Source: Sedimentibacter sp. (lineage in GTDB: Bacteria > Bacillota > Clostridia > Tissierellales > Sedimentibacteraceae). Taken from it: 64,000 bases of DNA. The notes under the pieces are model-generated. The model had not been told where the DNA came from, did not search any database, and worked only from the letters and a program-made list of their open reading frames with translations. Shown here one piece after another: positions 8,651-17,733 of the stretch; position 1 is the first letter of the stretch; each line of letters begins with the position of its first letter. The translations under genes and the position numbers were made by a program. The stretch is taken from positions 186,001 to 250,000 of the forward strand of contig JAHDLA010000007.1 in assembly GCA_018436705.1 (NCBI GenBank). The letters run 5' to 3'.

Positions 8651-8739
8651 CTTTTATTTCTGCCCATAAAAAGCAGCAAGTCATTTTTTTATTTTTAATT
8701 ATTCGTTTAGAACAAAATAAATAAAAGTTAAACTATTAA

Positions 8740-8769
8740 TTGACAAGCTGTACATCTATGTGTTATCAT
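8740..8769 (+). promoter_or_regulatory. candidate promoter of a small RNA
   Basis: TTGACA, an 18-base spacer and TATCAT lie in intergenic DNA with no downstream + strand gene. A transcript would start near 8776, within a GTTAATTAATTAAC palindrome. Confidence 0.45.
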
Positions 8770-8775
8770 TTAATC

Positions 8776-8878
8776 GTTAATTAATTAACCTTTCAATTAA
8801 TTCCTCCATCGATACATCCAAGTATATATAAATTGCTCCTCCTTGCCATAATTACAGGCACGGAGGAGCAATTTTTTT
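8776..8878 (+). ncRNA. candidate regulatory small RNA, about 103 nt
   Basis: Bounded by the TTGACA/TATCAT promoter and a strong intrinsic terminator (TTGCTCCTCC at 8833-8842 with GGAGGAGCAA at 8862-8871, then seven T). It has no ORF with a ribosome site. It carries two CCTCC runs (ATTCCTCCATC; GCTCCTCC) that could pair with Shine-Dalgarno sequences, as in several Gram-positive sRNAs. The alternative is that the hairpin is only the terminator of sfsA, whose 3' end is at 8887 on the other strand. Confidence 0.4.
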
Positions 8879-8886
8879 ACAATCGA

Positions 8887-9567
8887 TTACAATCTGACGG
8901 CAACATTATTTTTAGCTTCTATTGAATTTTCTGTAATTTCACAGTCAAGTGCCCATATGGTAACTCCTCTTTTTTTTGCTCTTATTAAAGCTTCTCCGAA
9001 TTCCCTATGAGTTTTGTAGTTTGGAGTAAAATATAGCACATCCCTCATCTGTACAATAAATACAACGTATGCTTCATATCCTTCATCCAGACATTCTGTT
9101 AACTCATTAATATGTTTTAGCCCCCTAGCCGTAGGTGCGTCCGGAAACAGAACTATATTATCTTCCTCTAATGTAACTCCTTTAACCTCTATGAGTATTT
9201 TTTTATCGTCTGCTTCTATATAAAAGTCAAATCTGGAATTTTTATATTTATATTCCGGTTTAATCAGACTTATATTATTAAACAAATACCCTTTCTTCAC
9301 CCACTCATGAAATACTTTATTTGGTGCCTGGCTGTCAATATTAATGAGCCTGTTTCCTTTATATACTGAAATCAAGTCATACTTTGTCTTTCGTTTTGAA
9401 CTATCAAATTCCTGGACAAATATTTTAGAATCCTTAATAAGAAGCTCCTTGCACCTGCCTGTATTCTTAACATGGCAGACTTCATTTTTACCCTCGATTT
9501 CAATATTGGCAATAAATCTGTTCGGTCTGTTAATAAATTTGGCCTTCTTTACATTTTTATATTTCAT
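8887..9567 (-). CDS. sfsA: DNA/RNA nuclease SfsA
   Basis: A 226-residue member of the SfsA family (sugar fermentation stimulation protein; a DNA-binding protein with nuclease activity in E. coli). N-terminal OB-like part: RPNRFIANIEIEGKNEVCHVKNTGRCKELL. C-terminal PD-(D/E)xK-type core: SRFDFYIE, then ILIEVKGVTLE, with FPDAPTARGLKHINEL and VVFIVQMRDVLYFTPN all typical. The length is normal. The only ribosome-site candidate is a weak AAAGAGAA before the ATG. Monocistronic; the biological role in Firmicutes is unclear. Confidence 0.92.
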   Translation of the reverse strand: MKYKNVKKAKFINRPNRFIANIEIEGKNEVCHVKNTGRCKELLIKDSKIFVQEFDSSKRKTKYDLISVYKGNRLINIDSQAPNKVFHEWVKKGYLFNNISLIKPEYKYKNSRFDFYIEADDKKILIEVKGVTLEEDNIVLFPDAPTARGLKHINELTECLDEGYEAYVVFIVQMRDVLYFTPNYKTHREFGEALIRAKKRGVTIWALDCEITENSIEAKNNVAVRL

Positions 9568-9714
9568 AGTGTTCTCTTTTCTTATGCCGAGATTTAATCA
9601 TAATATCACATAAAGCTTATTATTGTCAAAATCTTAAGTTATACAGAATTTTATATGGAATAATATTTAGTTTATGTTCAATAATAAATATAGTTTAATT
9701 TAGAGGTGTTTAAT

Positions 9715-10443
9715 TTGAATGAAGGTTTAGTTGTTTTAGTAAGATCAATAATAGGTTTTTTTACTCTTCTTATATTTGCAAAGATACTGGGAAAACAGCA
9801 AATAAGCCAATTGGCTTTTTTTGATTATGTATTGGGAATTACCATCGGATCAATTGCCGCTGACCTTGCCACTGATTTGTCAAGCAGAGCATGGCCTCAT
9901 TGGGTTGCATTATTAACCTGGGCAGCATTAGGTTATTTAATGGAATTTATAACTATGAAATGGAGATATGCAGCAAAGTATATAGAAGGAGAACCTACAA
10001 TAGTTATAATGAACGGAAAAATAATGGAGAATGCACTAAGAAAAATGCAGTTCAGAGTATCTGACATAATGGAACTCCTTAGAAATAAAGATGTGTTTGA
10101 TTTATCTCAGGTTGATTTTGCCATTATTGAACCCAACGGCCAGCTGTCAGTACTTAGAAAACCTGAATACGAACCGTTAACAGCCAAGGACATGAATATA
10201 ACCAAAAAACCTTCCGGTATAAGTACAGAACTTATTTATGACGGAATTTTGATAGAAGAAAATTTAAGGCAACTGAACAAAAGTAAAAAGTGGCTTATGG
10301 ATCAACTAAAAAGCAAAGGAATAAAAGATATCTCTGAAGTTTTCCTAGCAACATTAAATCCAGCCGGTTCCTTTTATGTTGATAAATATGAAGATCACAT
10401 CAAAAAAGTTATTGATGTAGGAGATTATAAAGGCCCTTACTAA
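9715..10443 (+). CDS. DUF421 (YetF-type) membrane protein
   Basis: A 242-residue protein with three N-terminal transmembrane segments (VRSIIGFFTLLIFAKILGKQ; FDYVLGITIGSIAA; HWVALLTWAALGYLMEF) followed by a cytosolic alpha/beta domain with the family's GEPTIVIMNGKIMENALRKM and SVLRKPEYEPLT. The start is a TTG six bases after TAGAGGTG; a GTG three codons earlier overlaps that ribosome site. Function is unknown; B. subtilis relatives are sporulation or membrane proteins. It is coupled to the DUF4363 gene nine bases downstream, a common pairing. Confidence 0.85.
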   Translation: MNEGLVVLVRSIIGFFTLLIFAKILGKQQISQLAFFDYVLGITIGSIAADLATDLSSRAWPHWVALLTWAALGYLMEFITMKWRYAAKYIEGEPTIVIMNGKIMENALRKMQFRVSDIMELLRNKDVFDLSQVDFAIIEPNGQLSVLRKPEYEPLTAKDMNITKKPSGISTELIYDGILIEENLRQLNKSKKWLMDQLKSKGIKDISEVFLATLNPAGSFYVDKYEDHIKKVIDVGDYKGPY

Positions 10444-10452
10444 GGAGGTTAT

Positions 10453-10818
10453 ATGAGAAAATTTTTAGTTATATCAATACCGATTGTTACGACTGTATTA
10501 TTTATTCTATTAATGTTAAGTGACAAAGTTTTGAAAAATCCACTGACTAACGATGATAATATACCTGCTGTAATAGATTCAATAAGAGATGAAATCAAAA
10601 AGGATAATTGGGCAGAGGCAAGTAATAAAGCTCTGCAACTGACGGACAACTGGGACAAAATTGCTAAAAGAGTCCAATTCAGCGCCGAAAAAGATGAAAT
10701 AAATGGCTTTTATAAAAGCCTAGCAAGATTAAATGGCGCAATAGATGCGAAGGATATGTCCGGCGCCTTTATGGAGCTTAATGAGGCATACGAGCATTGG
10801 GCTAATTTGGGGAAATAA
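10453..10818 (+). CDS. DUF4363 family protein
   Basis: A 121-residue protein with one N-terminal membrane anchor (LVISIPIVTTVLFILLML) and an extracytoplasmic all-helical domain containing NWAEASNKALQLTDNWDKIAKRVQF-like blocks, the family signature. AAGGAGGTT precedes the ATG. Its function is unknown; the tight spacing after DUF421 suggests that the two proteins work together at the membrane. Confidence 0.8.
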   Translation: MRKFLVISIPIVTTVLFILLMLSDKVLKNPLTNDDNIPAVIDSIRDEIKKDNWAEASNKALQLTDNWDKIAKRVQFSAEKDEINGFYKSLARLNGAIDAKDMSGAFMELNEAYEHWANLGK

Positions 10819-10860
10819 ATTTTAAATAAAGGTGTCTTACAAATTGACAAGGTTATCAAA

Positions 10861-10890
10861 AAAGGACTTCTCCTTTAAGGATAGTCCTTT
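10861..10890 (-). terminator. bidirectional hairpin between DUF4363 and the EamA gene
   Basis: AAAGGACT/AGTCCTTT outer stem with an inner TCCTT/AAGGA. The T tract on the minus strand favours termination of the EamA gene. Confidence 0.75.
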
Positions 10891-11799
10891 CTATTCTTGC
10901 TCTATTTTTCTCCGCCTTTTTTTTATTAATTCTTTGAAATCTATCTCCATAATAAAAATACTTGCAATCATCAGTGCTGCGCCAAAATACGCCTTAAATG
11001 TAAGAACCTCTTTTGCAAACGCAAATGCCACTATTCCTGCAAAGACAGTTTCAAGAGAAAAAATTACACCTACGTGGGATGCTGTAGTATATTGCTGAGC
11101 AATGGCCTGCACTACAAACGCCACTCCTGTACATAGTATTGCCAAAAACAACACAGATGCCCATATGTTCGGCTGTGTTGGTAAGTGGGGTTTTTCAAAT
11201 ATAATTGCAAGCGTAAAATTCAAAATTCCTGTTACTCCCAACTGAAAAACTCCAAGCTGAAACGGATCTACATCTTCAAGAGAAACGGCTTTTTCAGTAA
11301 TATTCAAGTCAATGGCATATGCAAGTGCGCACATTACCGAAGCAGCATCTCCAAATAAATTACCTTTGTTAAGCGAAAAATTATCTTTTAATGTTAATAG
11401 AGCAATTCCAATGGTTGTCATAATTATCACCATTGTTAGTTTTTTATCAGGTGCCTTCTTATGAATTATACTTGACACAATAGGAGTAAATACAACCGCA
11501 AGCCCGCATAGAAAACTTGTGTTTGATAAAGTTGTATACATAACGCCAAAATTTGCACCTATGTACACCACAGTAAGTGCCGCGCCAATAATAAGACTGT
11601 ACTTCAATGTATTTTTCGAAACATTTTTCAATTTTGGAAATGTCAATAATGCTGCAATAAAAAAAGCGATTAGAAATCTATGCGCATTTAACGTAAATGA
11701 CCCCATATCTGACAAACTCACATCAGAAAGATAATAAGAAATCCCCCAAAATATAGTTATCATCAGCAGCATAAGGTCTGCTTTTAATTGCTTAGTCAT
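10891..11799 (-). CDS. EamA/DMT family transporter
   Basis: A 302-residue protein with ten predicted transmembrane helices in two EamA repeats. The first starts LMLLMITIFWGISYYLSDV and ends TTIGIALLTLKD; the second starts GDAASVMCALAYAIDLNITEKA and ends with YFGAALMIASIFIMEID. These proteins export or exchange small metabolites such as amino acids; the substrate cannot be told. CAGGGGGAAGCC precedes the ATG. No operon partner. Confidence 0.9.
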   Translation of the reverse strand: MTKQLKADLMLLMITIFWGISYYLSDVSLSDMGSFTLNAHRFLIAFFIAALLTFPKLKNVSKNTLKYSLIIGAALTVVYIGANFGVMYTTLSNTSFLCGLAVVFTPIVSSIIHKKAPDKKLTMVIIMTTIGIALLTLKDNFSLNKGNLFGDAASVMCALAYAIDLNITEKAVSLEDVDPFQLGVFQLGVTGILNFTLAIIFEKPHLPTQPNIWASVLFLAILCTGVAFVVQAIAQQYTTASHVGVIFSLETVFAGIVAFAFAKEVLTFKAYFGAALMIASIFIMEIDFKELIKKRRRKIEQE

Positions 11800-11935
11800 G
11801 GCTTCCCCCTGTATTTAATCATAACACATTATAACTCAATCTTAGTTTAAATACCACCAATTAAAAATTATTTTATTAAATAAAATATGCCTGCATATAA
11901 TTTATAAGCAGACATATTTTTCAAGGAGTGTTATC

Positions 11936-12292
11936 TTGAAACGAAAAACTATTTTAATTGTTTATAACGTCCTGGTCTTATTTAATTTATATTTTATTAT
12001 TGCCGCATTATTTACTACAATATATATAGCAATTGATTACGCGGGGCTTGGATACATCGCTGACCATTATGCGGCTGTTTCGAACCAGCAGCATACACCT
12101 ATCGGCATTATCACTCATTCCCTTTACTTCAGCTTCATTACATTATTTGCAGTAGGATACGGCGACATAACTCCCTTTGGACTATCAAGAGCAGTTTCAA
12201 TGGTTCAAGCGTTCGTAGGGTTTATATTACCTTACGCAATAATATTAAACTACGCCATCATTAATCCCAATATCATAAAATTTAAGAAATAG
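11936..12292 (+). CDS. small two-TM potassium channel (Ion_trans_2)
   Basis: A 118-residue protein: one N-terminal membrane helix (LIVYNVLVLFNLYFIIAALF), a pore helix with the K+ selectivity filter FAVGYGDITPFG, and a second membrane helix. It has no cytosolic RCK or ligand domain, so it is a minimal KcsA-like pore. The start is a TTG preceded by AAGGAGTG. Its stop codon abuts the convergent GH18 gene with no gap, and no terminator is visible between them. Confidence 0.85.
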   Translation: MKRKTILIVYNVLVLFNLYFIIAALFTTIYIAIDYAGLGYIADHYAAVSNQQHTPIGIITHSLYFSFITLFAVGYGDITPFGLSRAVSMVQAFVGFILPYAIILNYAIINPNIIKFKK

Positions 12293-13717
12293 CTAATTCA
12301 ATGCGTTAAATACTGAATTTAAAAGCTCATTGTTGTAGTCCTGGCTGAGCTCCCAGATCATAACTCCTGCAAGACCTTTATCTTTAACGTATTCTGATTT
12401 CAATGCAATTGATTCGGCATCATCATAGCTTATAAAAATATTATCATTATAAAGCCAAGGAACCAATGATTCTTCGCTGTACATTTTATTAAAATTACCG
12501 TTCAAGTAATTTAACCTGATCGTGCTGTAACTCAGCGCCTCGCCTCCGGTGCTCACTTGGTAAAGTCCACTGTTATCATGGGTCTCTACATTGTACAAAT
12601 AACCGTAAAATGGCACTCCAACAACAATCTTGTCTTTTGCAAACCCTGCACTTATCCATAGTTCCACACTTGAGTCAACACTTGCTTTGTACTGCGGAGA
12701 CCATGCACTGCTGCTATAGAGCGGCGCATTAAAATCAGAATATGAATCCCACGGCCCATGAAGATCATAGGTCATAAGATTTGCATAGTCAACATATTCA
12801 TTTATTTTAGAAGCTTCTATGTTTTCTAAGTAATAGCTGCTCGCTCCGCATGCTATGGTAAGAAGGTAATGTTCATTATCCTTTGCCCCTTGTTCATCCA
12901 GTTTCTCACGTATTTCCTTAAGAAGAAGTGTAAAGTTCTGCTTATCTTCAGGCCTATTAGAATTTCCCTCCAGACCACCGCCTACTGGATATTCCCAGTC
13001 TAAATCTATCCCGTCAATGCCGTACTCGACTATAAAGTCTACACAGCTTTGAGCAAATATCTCTCTCGAAGAATCTAAACTAGCAACATCTGAAAATTTT
13101 GCAGACCAATTCCATCCTCCAACAGAAATTAAAATTTTTATATCGGGATTTATTTCCTTAAGCTCGTTTAACTTTTCAAAATTTTCCGGGTCCTTGTCGG
13201 GATATCCTAATTTTATTTTATTGTCCTGACCTATATCAGCAAAGGCATAATTAATATGTGTTAACTTTTGAGCATCAATATTGTCCGGTGTAAATTCATC
13301 ATATGATTTCCAAGCAGGATAGTATCCAATAATTTTAGCCACTTCAATCGATGCATTAGTTTTTACAACAATTGGGTCTCCCGCAGGCGATACGTTGTTA
13401 TTTGTTGTTTCTGACCTTATATAAAATTCATATTCTGTATCCGGGTTAAGATTTTCTACTTTATAAGTATTTGTTTTTGTTGAATCAATATATGTACTGT
13501 TCTTATAAATTTTGTAATTATTAATATCGCTGCTTTGTGGTTTGTCCCATTCCAAGGTGACTGAACTTTCAGTTACTTCCTTAACCGTTAAATTCACAGG
13601 TGATTCCGGAGCTTTTAAATTTTTATCCGCAAATACCGTATTATCTGCCTTGTAGCCTAAAAGCATTAAAATCAGCAGCAGTACCGCAATAATATTAATT
13701 TTAAGGTATTTCTTCAT
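12293..13717 (-). CDS. secreted glycoside hydrolase family 18 protein with FnIII domain
   Basis: A 474-residue exported enzyme: a signal peptide, a fibronectin type III domain at about 37-122 (PESPVNLTVKEVTESSVTLEWDKP), then a GH18 barrel. The catalytic motif DxxDxDxE is intact (GIDGIDLDWEYP), with ILISVGGWNWS, NLMTYDLHGPWD and GVMIWELSQD also present. GH18 enzymes cleave chitin or related beta-1,4-GlcNAc chains. Chitin or N-glycan substrates, or a sporulation/wall role as for YaaH-like proteins, are all possible. TAGGGAGAC precedes the ATG. Confidence 0.92.
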   Translation of the reverse strand: MKKYLKINIIAVLLLILMLLGYKADNTVFADKNLKAPESPVNLTVKEVTESSVTLEWDKPQSSDINNYKIYKNSTYIDSTKTNTYKVENLNPDTEYEFYIRSETTNNNVSPAGDPIVVKTNASIEVAKIIGYYPAWKSYDEFTPDNIDAQKLTHINYAFADIGQDNKIKLGYPDKDPENFEKLNELKEINPDIKILISVGGWNWSAKFSDVASLDSSREIFAQSCVDFIVEYGIDGIDLDWEYPVGGGLEGNSNRPEDKQNFTLLLKEIREKLDEQGAKDNEHYLLTIACGASSYYLENIEASKINEYVDYANLMTYDLHGPWDSYSDFNAPLYSSSAWSPQYKASVDSSVELWISAGFAKDKIVVGVPFYGYLYNVETHDNSGLYQVSTGGEALSYSTIRLNYLNGNFNKMYSEESLVPWLYNDNIFISYDDAESIALKSEYVKDKGLAGVMIWELSQDYNNELLNSVFNALN

Positions 13718-13899
13718 GACGTCTCCCTAAAGATATTTTTATAATTATATCATAATTTTTTTCATACCCCATCTGAAATTATTGGCAAGTTGTTTTGGCA
13801 TTAGGAGGTTAACCATAATAAACCAAAGATTATAAATAAACAGAAGCAATAAGTTTCATCACTCATATTATAATACATCAAGCTATAAGGAGGTTCATT

Positions 13900-14823
13900 T
13901 TGAATTTTACGGCAATTACCCACAGTGTTGTATCTCTTTTTATAATAATATTAGTTGGTTTTTACGGAAGCAAGAAAAAGATAATAACACCGGAGCTTAA
14001 CAAAGGTCTTACTGACATCCTTATTAAAATAGCTCTTCCTTTTATGATAGTATCTTCCTTCATGTTTTCATATGATGATTCTATTAAATACAATGTTATT
14101 AAAACTTTTTACTACAGCCTCGGCGCCTATGCTGTTATGGCAGCTGTTTCATACATCATGCTTACTCCTGTTAAAGGAGAAAAGCGCACCGTTCTTCATT
14201 TTGCAAACATATTTGTTAATACCGGTTATGTTGGCTTTCCCATATTAAATTCTGTATTTGGAGCTGAAGGCGTAATTTACGGTTCCATATTCAATGTTTT
14301 TTTCGTTATATTTGTATGGACTTACGGAATCATGCTTTACAGCGGAAATTTAGAAAAGGGTTATTTAAAAAAAGAAATTAAAAGCCTTTTGATGAATCCA
14401 TCCATAATAGCCGTTGTGATCGGCATAACCATGATGTCGTTGGAAATAGAAATTGAAGGTGCTCTGCTGACAAGCATTAAAAGTATAGGAAGCATAACGG
14501 GTCCGATCTCTATGTTTATTATAGGTGTTATATTATCAAACATTAAATTAAAGAATTATTTAAAGGACTGGACAATATATTACGGGATTTTAATTAAATC
14601 AGTAATTATTCCGATTGTTATATACTTGCTGTCTCTTCTGCTAAAAGACAATTCTAAAGCTGTCTATTCGATTGTTATAATGACTGCCATGCCCGCCTCC
14701 GCCATGACATCAATTTTAGCGGAAAACTTCAATAAAGAAAGAGAATTTGCCGCAATAATTGTTTCTGCAACGACTCTTATATCTTTACTAACAGTTCCCG
14801 TACTCATCAAGCTTATTATGTGA
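13900..14823 (+). CDS. AEC family transporter (auxin efflux carrier type)
   Basis: A 307-residue membrane protein with ten helices. Typical blocks are LIKIALPFMIVSSF, FANIFVNTGYVGFPILNSVFG, the GSITGPISMFIIGVIL region and VIMTAMPASAMTSILAENF. In anaerobes such carriers often move malate, malonate or amino acids; the substrate is not deducible. The start is a TTG with AAGGAGG in front. Its stop is immediately followed by a terminator shared with the convergent ABC permease. Confidence 0.9.
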   Translation: MNFTAITHSVVSLFIIILVGFYGSKKKIITPELNKGLTDILIKIALPFMIVSSFMFSYDDSIKYNVIKTFYYSLGAYAVMAAVSYIMLTPVKGEKRTVLHFANIFVNTGYVGFPILNSVFGAEGVIYGSIFNVFFVIFVWTYGIMLYSGNLEKGYLKKEIKSLLMNPSIIAVVIGITMMSLEIEIEGALLTSIKSIGSITGPISMFIIGVILSNIKLKNYLKDWTIYYGILIKSVIIPIVIYLLSLLLKDNSKAVYSIVIMTAMPASAMTSILAENFNKEREFAAIIVSATTLISLLTVPVLIKLIM

Positions 14824-14826
14824 AAA

Positions 14827-14854
14827 TCCCCCTGGGCTCTATCAACCAGGGGGA
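14827..14854. terminator. bidirectional terminator
   Basis: TCCCCCTGG pairs with CCAGGGGGA, a 9-bp GC-rich stem. The T tract lies on the minus strand side, for the ABC permease gene. Confidence 0.75.
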
Positions 14855-14888
14855 GCTTATACACGTTACTTATATTCAACTACTAAGA

Positions 14889-16868
14889 TTATCTACTCAC
14901 AATTTTATAATATGTCCTTGCAGTAATCTTATATACAAGTGCATACATAATCGAAAATATTATAATAGTAACGGATGTGCAAACTGCAAATAATGGTACA
15001 TTTGTAAGATTAAATATTGCCAGCAGTCTCGTTATAACTTTAAAAGAAAACGCAATATGAACCGCTGTCATTAAGAGAGGAAGGAAGAATACCGACAAAA
15101 CTTGATTTTTTATTGTATCTCTTACTTCTTTGCTGCTCATTCCTACTTTCTGCATTATTTCAAATCTTTCTCTGTCATCATACCCTTCTGCAAGCTGTTT
15201 ATAATAAATAATGAGCACCGTTGCCATGATGAAAAGCAATCCTAAAAATATTCCCAGAAAAAACAATCCACCATATAGACTGTAAAATGAATTCCTGTAT
15301 TCGTCAACGCTTTGTGCATATATTGGGACATCTATACCTTCAAATATACTTTTTAACCCTTTTACTGCTTCTATTCGATAATTTTCATCCGCCTCCGTGT
15401 CAAACCCATAAAAATATGACAGCTCTTCCATTTTCTTTTCGCTAGTATTCAATAAATTATATATCTTCTCGATGGTGTTCATATTATCAACTACCACATA
15501 GCTGCTGTATGTCATTGTATCAACCTTTTCAATCACGGAATCAAATGAATCCATATATTCTTTAACAGATAATTTATACCCGTTAAAATCCAAGTTCTTT
15601 CCCTTAACATCACCATCAGCGCTGAAGACAAGGGCTTCTCCTTCTTCTAGTGAAACCGACCTGCCTTCAAGCTTGTTGTACTCGTCCTGAGTCATAAAAA
15701 TAAGAACATAAAAATTATCTGATGCGTAAGATTCATCAGTAGCCGGCATAAATACAGTTCCATCTCTCACTGCATATACATTCATGGATCGATATCTTAC
15801 AATATTCTTCTGCTCCAGTTCGTATTCAGAAGAAACCATATTTATATACCAATCCAATTCTTCAGATTGTTCTTCTGACACATTGTCCGCACTAACTATA
15901 ATATTTCGCTGAAATCTACTTCTTAAAGCATCCTCTACCCCCACATACAATGAAATTGTAGATGAAATCATTATAATTACAGCAGTGGATAAAATACATA
16001 TATTTGCAAGCCCTGCCGCATTTTGTTTCATTCTGTACATCATTCCCGAAACAGAAATAAAGTGTTTTGGATTATAGTAATATTTTTTGTTGTTTCTAAG
16101 CATTTTCAGCACCGCAATACTTCCTGCCGTAAATAAGCAGTATGTCCCAACCATTACAAGTAGTACAGCAATAAAAAATAAGTTGAGAGCGGCCAAAGGA
16201 GATTCAACGGTAATCGCAATATAATAACCGGATGCCAGAGTTATGATTCCAACGAGAGCAATTATCCATTTTGTCTTTGGTTCTTTTTCCCCTGTTTTTC
16301 CACCTTTCAATAACTCAACCGGATTTGATAAATGAACCTGATGAATATTGTAAGCAAGATTTATAACAAATATACCGCTGAACAGCAGTACTGTTACCAG
16401 CACAGATGTCGCAGGAATTTCAAAACCAAATACAGCTTCAATGGAAATTAATTTAAATAAGAACAATATTATAAGTTTGCTGAGAAGAATCCCTGAAAGA
16501 ATTCCTGCCAATATTGCAACAGCCGCAGTAATCAATGTTTCATAAAACATTATTTTGGCCACATGCTTTTTTTCCATTCCCAACACATTAAACAATCCAA
16601 ATTCTTTTTTTCGCTGCTTGATTAAAAAGCTGTTTGTGTAAAATAAAAATATGGTAGAAAAAATTCCAATTACTATAGCTCCCAAGTACATAATAACTCT
16701 TAGAGACGCACTGTCACTGACAATTCCTATACTGTCAGCAACAGTAAGAAAGCTCATGTTGTAAAACATCATAATTGTTCCTATGCATGCAAAGATATAA
16801 GGAATATACATCTTTGAGTTTTTTTTAATATTGTTCAAGGCTAGTTTCTGATAAAAAAATTTACTCAT
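14889..16868 (-). CDS. BceB-type ABC transporter permease
   Basis: A 659-residue FtsX-fold permease with about ten membrane helices and a large extracytoplasmic domain (roughly residues 310-530) between the seventh and eighth, the BceB/VraG layout. FtsX motifs appear at the N-terminus (LALNNIKKNSKMYIPYIFACIG; RKKEFGLFNVLGMEKKHVAKIM). With its ATPase it detoxifies and senses peptide antibiotics that target lipid II cycle intermediates. The ATG start overlaps the stop of the ATPase gene by eight bases and has GGGGGG before it; a start seven codons upstream is less likely. Confidence 0.92.
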   Translation of the reverse strand: MSKFFYQKLALNNIKKNSKMYIPYIFACIGTIMMFYNMSFLTVADSIGIVSDSASLRVIMYLGAIVIGIFSTIFLFYTNSFLIKQRKKEFGLFNVLGMEKKHVAKIMFYETLITAAVAILAGILSGILLSKLIILFLFKLISIEAVFGFEIPATSVLVTVLLFSGIFVINLAYNIHQVHLSNPVELLKGGKTGEKEPKTKWIIALVGIITLASGYYIAITVESPLAALNLFFIAVLLVMVGTYCLFTAGSIAVLKMLRNNKKYYYNPKHFISVSGMMYRMKQNAAGLANICILSTAVIIMISSTISLYVGVEDALRSRFQRNIIVSADNVSEEQSEELDWYINMVSSEYELEQKNIVRYRSMNVYAVRDGTVFMPATDESYASDNFYVLIFMTQDEYNKLEGRSVSLEEGEALVFSADGDVKGKNLDFNGYKLSVKEYMDSFDSVIEKVDTMTYSSYVVVDNMNTIEKIYNLLNTSEKKMEELSYFYGFDTEADENYRIEAVKGLKSIFEGIDVPIYAQSVDEYRNSFYSLYGGLFFLGIFLGLLFIMATVLIIYYKQLAEGYDDRERFEIMQKVGMSSKEVRDTIKNQVLSVFFLPLLMTAVHIAFSFKVITRLLAIFNLTNVPLFAVCTSVTIIIFSIMYALVYKITARTYYKIVSR

Positions 16869-17628
16869 TTTGCACCCCCCCGGTTGCAATCATAGTCAAA
16901 GTATCCGATATTTTTTGATACATGTCCTCATTAGACATATTTGCCCTGTATATTTGATGATATATGCTTCCGTCTTTTATGAACATCACTCTTTTAGCAT
17001 GACTTGCAGCCTTCACACTGTGTGTAACCATAAGAATAGTCTGACCATCTTTGTTCAGTTCACTGAACAGCTTTAAAACCTCGTCGGAAGAGCGTGAATC
17101 AAGAGAACCGGTAGGTTCGTCAGCAAGTATTACCTCGGGTTTTGTAATGAGCGCCCTCGCTATGGCAACTCTCTGCTTTTGTCCTCCTGAGATTTCATAA
17201 GGGTATTTATTTAAAATTTCTTCAATACCAAGTCTTTTGGAAATCGGTTTTAATTTATCTCTCATTTCTTCATATTTTTCCCCTGCCAGAACCAACGGAA
17301 GAAAAATATTATCCCGCACTGAAAATGTGTCTAGCAAGTTGAAATCCTGAAAAACAAAACCAAGATTATCTCTCCTGAATGCTGATATTTCCTTTTCGTT
17401 GATTGATACTATATTTTTCTCATTTAATAATACTTCTCCGCTTGTCGGCTTATCGAGAGAGGCAAGTATATTCAGCAAAGTTGTTTTACCCGAACCCGAT
17501 TCACCCATAATTGCTGTATATTCTCCACGTTCAACTGAAAATGATATGTTTGCCAATGCCTGAACAGGATTTCCCGAAAATCTTGTTGAATATATTTTCT
17601 TTAAATTATTTACTTCTAATAGTGACAT
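16861..17628 (-). CDS. BceA-type ABC transporter ATP-binding protein
   Basis: A 255-residue ATPase of the MacB/BceA class. Walker A GESGSGKTT, Q-loop FQDFNLLD, signature YEISGGQKQRVAIARAL, Walker B VILADEPTGSLD, H-loop MVTHS. Spacing and the NPVQALANISFSVERGEY opening match BceA. It pairs with the overlapping permease gene. AAGGAGGAAGC precedes the ATG. An inverted repeat about 90 bases upstream may be the response-regulator operator. Confidence 0.93.
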   Translation of the reverse strand: MSLLEVNNLKKIYSTRFSGNPVQALANISFSVERGEYTAIMGESGSGKTTLLNILASLDKPTSGEVLLNEKNIVSINEKEISAFRRDNLGFVFQDFNLLDTFSVRDNIFLPLVLAGEKYEEMRDKLKPISKRLGIEEILNKYPYEISGGQKQRVAIARALITKPEVILADEPTGSLDSRSSDEVLKLFSELNKDGQTILMVTHSVKAASHAKRVMFIKDGSIYHQIYRANMSNEDMYQKISDTLTMIATGGVQNE

Positions 17629-17715
17629 AGCTTCCTCCTTAAATTTACTTCCTGTTCATAATATCAAAAAAGAAAAATGCACTGCCATAACTTCGGCTTA
17701 CATTTCCCCTATCAT

Positions 17716-17733
17716 CCTTACAGTTTAGTAAGG
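17716..17733. promoter_or_regulatory. inverted repeat upstream of the bceAB-type genes
   Basis: CCTTAC-N6-GTAAGG is a perfect inverted repeat directly after the kinase stop codon and about 90 bases before the ATPase ATG. BceR-type regulators bind inverted repeats in this position, so this is a candidate operator. Confidence 0.45.
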
